From an uncultured Hyphomicrobiales bacterium (lineage in GTDB: Bacteria > Pseudomonadota > Alphaproteobacteria > Rhizobiales > Xanthobacteraceae), in NCBI GenBank assembly GCA_903839845.1, contig CAIMEA010000126.1:1-43641 (forward strand): a stretch of 43,641 bases of DNA, read 5' to 3'. Position 1 is the stretch's first letter. Each line of letters begins with the position of its first letter. Below, piece by piece: positions 38,915 to 43,641 of the stretch. Below the pieces are notes generated by a model. That model saw nothing but the letters and a program-made list of their open reading frames with translations, was not told where the DNA came from and ran no database searches. Position numbers and translations under genes: made by a program.

Positions 38915-41900
38915 TCAGACAATCACAACCTTTTCCGTCACAAAGCCGCGCCCGACCGTCGCCGACAATTGCACGACGCGCAGGCTCAGGCTTGTCTGCG
39001 CCACGCCGAAGTCGGCAATCTCGTTGGCCGCCGGATACAGCACCGACGGCGCCGTTGCGCTCAGGGTGCGCAGCACCGTCGTGCCGGACAGAATATCGAT
39101 TTCGTAGCGTTCGCTGTCCTCGCCAAGCGGCACCTCACCGGTCCAACTGTCGCCGTCAATGCGCGTGCGCCTGACCCAGGATAGCGTCACGCCGCTGCCA
39201 TCGCGCACGGCCTTCACGTGAACGGGCGCCAGCGGCCGCAACGCGGTGGCGTGCGGCGTCGCCTCCAGCGCCAGCGCCGAGGCGTCGCCAATATCGCGGC
39301 CTGCCGCGACGACGCGCAGCGGCAGCGTCCGCTCCAGCGCCGCGATGCCGCTCGCGATTGTAATGACCTGCTGATCGAGAATAACGAAAGCGCTGCCGGC
39401 AGCGAGGGTGGATGAAATTGCCCATTCGCTGCCAGCCTGGCCGCGCAGCAGTCGCGACAATGTATATTCACGCTCGCCGGTCAACACGGCGTTAGCGAAC
39501 TGGATAATCTCCCAGGCGCCGTCGGCATTGCGCACCGCCGCGACATTGGCGCCCGCAAGCACGGCTGCGTCCGACGCCGACGTCAATGCGCCGCCATAAA
39601 GCTTGACGCGAAAGCTTGCCGGTTGCCAGCGCCCGGTCGGCCCAGCCGGCAATGCGTCGAGCGTTTCGCCGACTGTCGCCGGCGCTTGCGCCAGCGCGGC
39701 ACGGCTATAGCTTGTACCGTCGCTCGACGCCCATACGGCCACCGTGCCCGGCCATGGATCGGCGAACACCGCCAGACGCGCCAGCGGCGTCGGCTGTTCA
39801 GCGTTCAAAGCCGGCAGATCGAGCAGCAATGCGTGCGCCGGGCCAATCGCCGCGGGAACGCTCGCGGTCCGGCGGCGCGGCGCCGCGACGCTAACATTGA
39901 ACACTTCCGGATCGATCGAGCGCGCCTTTATCGCCGGCGTTTCCGCGTCGGATATTTCCGAGATCTCGATCAGCCGCCGCCGGCCATTGACGGTCAGACC
40001 GGCAACGTCGCCGGGCGCTAGTGACAGCCGGCTCGGCGGCAGCGCGAAGTCGGCGCTCTCGCGGCCGGCCCACAGATCCTGCAGCCAGGTTTCGGTGCGC
40101 CGTTCGACCCGCACGTCCCCGCTGACTATGGCGATGTCGGCATGCGCGCGGCGCGTCGACAGTCCGACCAGCCGCCGCGATGTCGCGGTGGCGCGCTGGT
40201 AATCGGTGGCGATTTCCGTGTAACCAATGGACACTTCGCGCGGCAGGTCGCTCTCCTGCGCGCGCGTCAGCCGCGCCGGCGCGGCGTCTTCGGGCAGCAC
40301 CAGATCGTCCTCCTCAAGTTCGACCACCGGCGCGCCGCCGCGCTGACGAATGCGCAAGCTCCCATCCTGTTCGATGGCGTCGAAGGTGAAGGCGAGCGCC
40401 AACGGATCGAGCATGCCGCGCGGCGCCATCGGCCGGTCGACGACGTAGCCGTCCGGCCCCTCGCCGAGGTCGTCGGTATTGGCGTCGGTGAAATCGTTAT
40501 CGGCAAGGATCGCCGACACCAGCCCGTCGAGCGGCGCGCTACCGAGCCGTCCGGTCAGCCAGTGCCCGGTCTCCCAGTTGGCCGCGTCGCTCCAAACGTC
40601 GCTCGCCGCGGGAAACACCGGATAGGGCCGCGCGTCCCAGGTCCACAGATGAATCGCGTCGGCAGCGATCATCCGGCCGCCATAAACGGTCGAAACCGGA
40701 TTGAGTGCCGCCGCGCCAAAATCCGGATCGAACGCCCCCAGCACCGCTTCGAGAAACCGCCGCTGGATGAGATCGTCGCGCTTGCCGGTCGAGAAATGCG
40801 GCAGACCCGCTTCCGACGATTTCGGATCGGGAAACGTGCTCGGTTGATTGGCGCCCTTGTCGACCGCCGGACAGCCCAGCTCGGTCAGCCAGATCGGTTT
40901 GCTCTGCGGCACCCAGGCGGTCGGGCTACCCAGTTCGACGCCGCCGACGCGCTCATAATGATTGTGCGTCCAGAAATTCCACAGATCCTTCTGCCGAAAC
41001 ATCCAGGGCTTGCCCAGGCCATCGGTAATGGCGCTGCGCGTTTGCGCCGAGCGCGCCGCATCGTCGGCGTAATACCAGTCATAGGCTTCGCCGCTGTTAA
41101 GATGCGCGGCGAGATAATCCCGACGATAAGGACTGTCGCTGAGCGCGCGATCAAGCGCATTGGCGTCATCGCGCCAGTCCGACAGGGGCGCATAATAGTC
41201 AATGCCGATACAATCGATGGCCGATGACGCCCATAACGGATCGAGCGGGAAACGCACCTCATGCGCGTCGCTGTCGACGACATGCGCGCCGTATTCGGTC
41301 CAGTCGGCGCCGTAGGTGACGTTTGTACCGCTGCCGACGATCGCCTTCACATCCGCCGCCAGACTGACCAATGCATTGACCGCCGGATAGACACCGGATG
41401 CCGAGCGCACGCGCGTCAGCGCGCGCAGCTCCGAACCGATGAGAAACGCATCGACGCCGCCAGCGCTTTGCGCCAGCGCCGCGTAATGCAAAATCATGCC
41501 GCGGTAATTCCATGCATCCGCGCCGCCGCTGAAAAATGCGTTGATCTGCGTCGCCGCGCCCGCCGTCCCGTCCGGCGTGCCCGTCCGGCCTGGCGCCGGA
41601 TCGCAGGTGATGCGGCCGCGCCACGGATAGACCGGCTGCGAGCCTGAGCCGGTATAGGGATCGCTCAAGCTATTGCCCTGAGGAATATCCATCATCAGGA
41701 ACGGATAGAGCGTCACCTTCAATCCGCGGGCTTTCAGTTCGCCGATGAGATCGACGACACTTTGATCGGACGGCGTGCCGCCGAAGGCGGCGCGGCCGTC
41801 GATGGTCGAGACCAAATAGGCCCCAGCGCGATCGACGCCGGCGACATTCCATGTCGCGCCGTAGGTCGTCTTCACCGCGCTGTCGATGCCCGGCCGCACG

Positions 41901-42772
41901 CGGCAATGACCGCAACGCAGATCGTCGCCGAACCAGGCGACAACAACCGCAACGCGCTCGATATTGGGCGCGACCGCCTGCAATTCATCGAGCGAGGCGA
42001 TCACGTCGGATGCGGCGAAAGTAACATGCCGGTTTTCCGGCCCCGATTGTCCAGGACCGAGCACCTGGACGACTGTCCCCGGCACGTAACCGAATTCGGT
42101 CGTGCCGGGAATCAATGTCACCGCGCGCGTCATTTGCTCAAGGCGGCCGACCGGCCGCACCACCTCGAACGACAATTGCGGAATGCGGTTGCCGAAAGCG
42201 GCGAGCGGCAGCCGCTCGAACACGACATAAGCCAACCCGCGATAGGCCGGCGCCTGGCCTTCCTTGGCGACAATCAACGGATCTGGCGTCTGCGCCTCGT
42301 CGCCGGTGTAAGTCCGCACAGTCAGGCCCGACAAATCGAGCGGCTTGCCGTCGGCCCAGACGCGGCGCACCGCGCCGATCGGCCCTTCGCACAGACCAAC
42401 CGCCAGATTGGCGAAGTAGGAATAGGTCGTGGTCGTCGTCGTCACGGATGAGCCGCCGCCGGTGCTTTTGCCGCCGCTGGTCTCGCTCGACGTACTGACA
42501 ACTTCCTGAAGGTTGGTCGCCCAGATCAACTGCCCGGCTAACCGCGCCCGGCCGTAAAGCCGCGGGATCGGCGCGCCGTCCGTGGAGGCCATTACCGTCA
42601 AATCGGCAAGCCGCGGCCCTTCCACCGAGCGTTCGCGCCGCGAACCGAACAGGGCCTGGTCGATAGCGTTGCCGGCGACCGCGCCGACGATGCGCCCGAT
42701 GATCGCGCCGCTCGGCCCGAACAGCGATTTGCCCAGCGCTGCGCCGCCGGCTGATAGAAGAAGGGCTGCCAT
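38915..42772 (-). CDS. GTA host-specificity/tail tip protein with TIM-barrel domain (g15)
   Basis: This 1285-aa protein matches the large RcGTA orfg15-type protein. The N-terminus (residues 1-240) resembles phage tail-hub assembly proteins (SLFGPSGAIIGRIVGAVAG, RVWADGKPLDLSGLTVRTY, VFERLPLAAFGNRIPQLSFE). Residues about 424-720 form the GTA TIM-barrel-like domain (YRGMILHYAALAQSAGG, ELRALTRVRSASGVYPAVNA, GIDYYAPLSDWRDD, WLTELGCPAVDKGANQPSTF), with a glycoside-hydrolase-like layout. Residues about 780-985 match the phage-tail_3 domain (EEDLVLPEDAAPARLTRAQE). The C-terminal part holds the RLLRGQAGSEWAI block typical of tail fibre baseplate hub proteins. It probably forms the tip that contacts the recipient cell. 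It is intact and of normal length. Confidence 0.9.
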   Translation of the reverse strand: MAALLLSAGGAALGKSLFGPSGAIIGRIVGAVAGNAIDQALFGSRRERSVEGPRLADLTVMASTDGAPIPRLYGRARLAGQLIWATNLQEVVSTSSETSGGKSTGGGSSVTTTTTTYSYFANLAVGLCEGPIGAVRRVWADGKPLDLSGLTVRTYTGDEAQTPDPLIVAKEGQAPAYRGLAYVVFERLPLAAFGNRIPQLSFEVVRPVGRLEQMTRAVTLIPGTTEFGYVPGTVVQVLGPGQSGPENRHVTFAASDVIASLDELQAVAPNIERVAVVVAWFGDDLRCGHCRVRPGIDSAVKTTYGATWNVAGVDRAGAYLVSTIDGRAAFGGTPSDQSVVDLIGELKARGLKVTLYPFLMMDIPQGNSLSDPYTGSGSQPVYPWRGRITCDPAPGRTGTPDGTAGAATQINAFFSGGADAWNYRGMILHYAALAQSAGGVDAFLIGSELRALTRVRSASGVYPAVNALVSLAADVKAIVGSGTNVTYGADWTEYGAHVVDSDAHEVRFPLDPLWASSAIDCIGIDYYAPLSDWRDDANALDRALSDSPYRRDYLAAHLNSGEAYDWYYADDAARSAQTRSAITDGLGKPWMFRQKDLWNFWTHNHYERVGGVELGSPTAWVPQSKPIWLTELGCPAVDKGANQPSTFPDPKSSEAGLPHFSTGKRDDLIQRRFLEAVLGAFDPDFGAAALNPVSTVYGGRMIAADAIHLWTWDARPYPVFPAASDVWSDAANWETGHWLTGRLGSAPLDGLVSAILADNDFTDANTDDLGEGPDGYVVDRPMAPRGMLDPLALAFTFDAIEQDGSLRIRQRGGAPVVELEEDDLVLPEDAAPARLTRAQESDLPREVSIGYTEIATDYQRATATSRRLVGLSTRRAHADIAIVSGDVRVERRTETWLQDLWAGRESADFALPPSRLSLAPGDVAGLTVNGRRRLIEISEISDAETPAIKARSIDPEVFNVSVAAPRRRTASVPAAIGPAHALLLDLPALNAEQPTPLARLAVFADPWPGTVAVWASSDGTSYSRAALAQAPATVGETLDALPAGPTGRWQPASFRVKLYGGALTSASDAAVLAGANVAAVRNADGAWEIIQFANAVLTGEREYTLSRLLRGQAGSEWAISSTLAAGSAFVILDQQVITIASGIAALERTLPLRVVAAGRDIGDASALALEATPHATALRPLAPVHVKAVRDGSGVTLSWVRRTRIDGDSWTGEVPLGEDSERYEIDILSGTTVLRTLSATAPSVLYPAANEIADFGVAQTSLSLRVVQLSATVGRGFVTEKVVIV

Positions 42773-42788
42773 GGCTCAATACTGCGTT

Positions 42789-42819
42789 TATAATGGGGGC
42801 GAACGTTGAGACGCTCGCC
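42789..42819. promoter_or_regulatory. TATAAT box and hairpin before the small Cys-rich gene
   Basis: TATAAT occurs at 42789-42794, 54 bases upstream of the plus-strand start; no clear -35 box is 17 bases before it. Right after it GGCGA (42798-42802) pairs with TCGCC (42815-42819), and CGT with ACG inside, leaving one mismatch and a 4-base loop. The pair could be a promoter with an operator for the small gene. Confidence 0.3.
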
Positions 42820-42847
42820 GGATGATCGGCGCGACGGACGAGGGCCG

Positions 42848-43138
42848 ATGTCGGAATCGACGACAGAGAAAAGATGCGTGGCGATCGTCGCGGCCGCTAT
42901 CGTCGTTTCGCTTTATTGCGGGCGCGTTTTAGCCGCCGAATTCGACCAGCCCGCCATCGCCGCGTCACCGACAACGCCGGGCTATTCGGTCCTCACCTAC
43001 GGCACGCGCAATCCGAATTGCCGGCAATGGACCGACCGCTGCGTCTTCTGCACGCTGAACGGCTGCTCCAATATCGCCATTGCCTGCCAGCCGCAGGAGG
43101 TCGTCTGTACCGACCCGCCGCCGCAAGCCGGCAAATAG
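42848..43138 (+). CDS. Small exported Cys-rich protein inserted between g14 and g15
   Basis: This 96-aa protein has a signal peptide (RCVAIVAAAIVVSLYCGRVLA-AE). The mature part of about 65 residues contains six cysteines in NPNCRQWTDRCVFCTLNGC and SNIAIACQPQEVVC, probably forming three disulfides. Similar small cysteine-rich proteins occur in Bradyrhizobium-like genomes as hypothetical proteins; no function is known. GAGG lies 6 bases before the ATG; the frame is open to 42806 but without a ribosome binding site. It lies on the opposite strand between the NlpC/P60 gene (4 bases between stops) and the g15 gene (divergent, 75 bases). In GTA clusters these two usually follow directly. Confidence 0.72.
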   Translation: MSESTTEKRCVAIVAAAIVVSLYCGRVLAAEFDQPAIAASPTTPGYSVLTYGTRNPNCRQWTDRCVFCTLNGCSNIAIACQPQEVVCTDPPPQAGK

Positions 43139-43142
43139 AAGC

Positions 43143-43577
43143 TCAATCTTCGATCCCTGGAAACCGGAACGCGTAAGCGATGCGCCTGCGCCACCACGGC
43201 GCGAGCGCCACTTCGGCGACCGCGGCGCCGTCATGCGCATGCACGATTTTATCCGCCGCCGTGACGATGGCCGCGTGCTTGGCCGGCAGACCAGCGCGCC
43301 AGCGAAACAACAGCACGTCGCCATCGCCGAACGCATCGCGCTCGATGGCCACAAGATGCCGCGCGGCCGCGTCCGCTAAAGCCTCGACGCCGCCGGCTTC
43401 CGCCCAGTCCGGCGCGTAAGCCGGTGCACGCTCCGGCTCGGCGCCTATCACACCGCGCCAGACGCCGCGCACTAGACCGAGACAATCGCAGCCGACGCCC
43501 TTGAGCGAGGCTTGATGCCGATAGGGCGTGCCAATCCAGTCGCGCGCTTCCGCGACGATAAGTGAGCGGGATATCAT
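43143..43577 (-). CDS. NlpC/P60 family peptidase of the GTA cluster (g14)
   Basis: This 144-aa protein has the Cys-His core of NlpC/P60 peptidases: catalytic Cys in GVGCDCLGLVRGVW and His in PAKHAAIVTAADKIVHAH. The N-terminus ARDWIGTPYRHQASLKG is the family's opening strand. In RcGTA the orfg14 product is a tail-associated peptidoglycan peptidase that helps DNA entry. The start at 43577 gives the family N-terminus, with AAGG 8 bases upstream; the frame to 43607 overlaps the previous gene. It follows the g13 stop by 4 bases, so it is in the same operon. Confidence 0.9.
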   Translation of the reverse strand: MISRSLIVAEARDWIGTPYRHQASLKGVGCDCLGLVRGVWRGVIGAEPERAPAYAPDWAEAGGVEALADAAARHLVAIERDAFGDGDVLLFRWRAGLPAKHAAIVTAADKIVHAHDGAAVAEVALAPWWRRRIAYAFRFPGIED

Positions 43578-43581
43578 GATG

Positions 43582-43641
43582 TCAGCCTTGCAGGCTCGAG
43601 CCGTCATTGCCTGGCTCGCCCTGCACCGGGTAGCGCACGAC
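43582..43641 (-). CDS. C-terminal end of DUF2163 GTA tail protein (g13), cut by window edge
   Basis: The last 19 codons (VVRYPVQGEPGNDGSSLQG, then TGA at 43582-43584) run off the right edge. The RYPVQGEPGNDG ending fits DUF2163-type GTA proteins, and the position directly before the NlpC/P60 gene is the GTA gene order. The rest is outside the window. Confidence 0.6.
   Translation of the reverse strand, partial: VVRYPVQGEPGNDGSSLQG

Overview
The window looks like chromosome of a high-GC alphaproteobacterium of the Hyphomicrobiales (Bradyrhizobiaceae/Xanthobacteraceae type). The support is the degP - response regulator - kinase - glnE gene order behind a cytochrome c maturation gene, FeuPQ-type and PleC/DivJ-type signalling proteins, two copies of a rhizobial-type intergenic palindrome, and the tail end of a Rhodobacter-type gene transfer agent (GTA) cluster. 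No tRNA, rRNA, CRISPR array, transposase or integrase was seen. Most long antisense frames are high-GC shadows.

Left part (1-3.5 kb): the 3' end of a gene for a Ser/Thr/Gly/Ala-rich repeat protein (probably a secreted beta-solenoid or curlin-like surface protein), an exported SPOR-domain protein, and a small exported protein with five perfect-register W-(G/A)-N/D heptads. Next (3.6-12.1 kb) is a carbohydrate-acid locus: an RraA/HMG-aldolase-like protein, a GMC oxidoreductase, a convergent UxaA/GarD-type sugar-acid dehydratase, and a complete ABC importer (Tat-type binding protein, two permeases, MsmK/UgpC-type ATPase). Together they suggest uptake, oxidation, dehydration and retro-aldol cleavage of a sugar or sugar acid; the substrate is unknown. 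The importer leader carries dyads and a terminator-like hairpin, and a strong hairpin separates the binding-protein gene from the permeases.

Middle (12.1-34.6 kb): a CDF metal-efflux protein with a long C-terminal region, a zinc alcohol dehydrogenase, aminopeptidase N, a PAS sensor kinase, an orphan ABC binding protein, then a leftward block read glnE <- histidine kinase <- response regulator <- degP <- ccmI, a conserved hypothetical, a glycine-zipper lipoprotein, a FeuP/FeuQ-like two-component pair with a small PepSY-like periplasmic protein in front, and a nitroreductase. In related genomes ccmE/ccmF/ccmH commonly lie between ccmI and degP; here they are absent from that place.

Right part (34.7-43.6 kb): the leftward 3' end of a GTA/prophage-like structural cluster: end of a DUF2163 protein (g13), NlpC/P60 hydrolase (g14), the giant TIM-barrel tail protein (g15), a DUF2793 tail-fibre-like protein, and a lysis cassette (GH108 muramidase with C-terminal membrane anchor, a 72-aa membrane protein, a 3-TM GTA-type holin). 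Two rightward genes interrupt this unit: a 356-aa protein with catalase-like sequence features and a 96-aa exported cysteine-rich protein. They look like independently transcribed cargo (moron) genes and are the most unusual part of the window.
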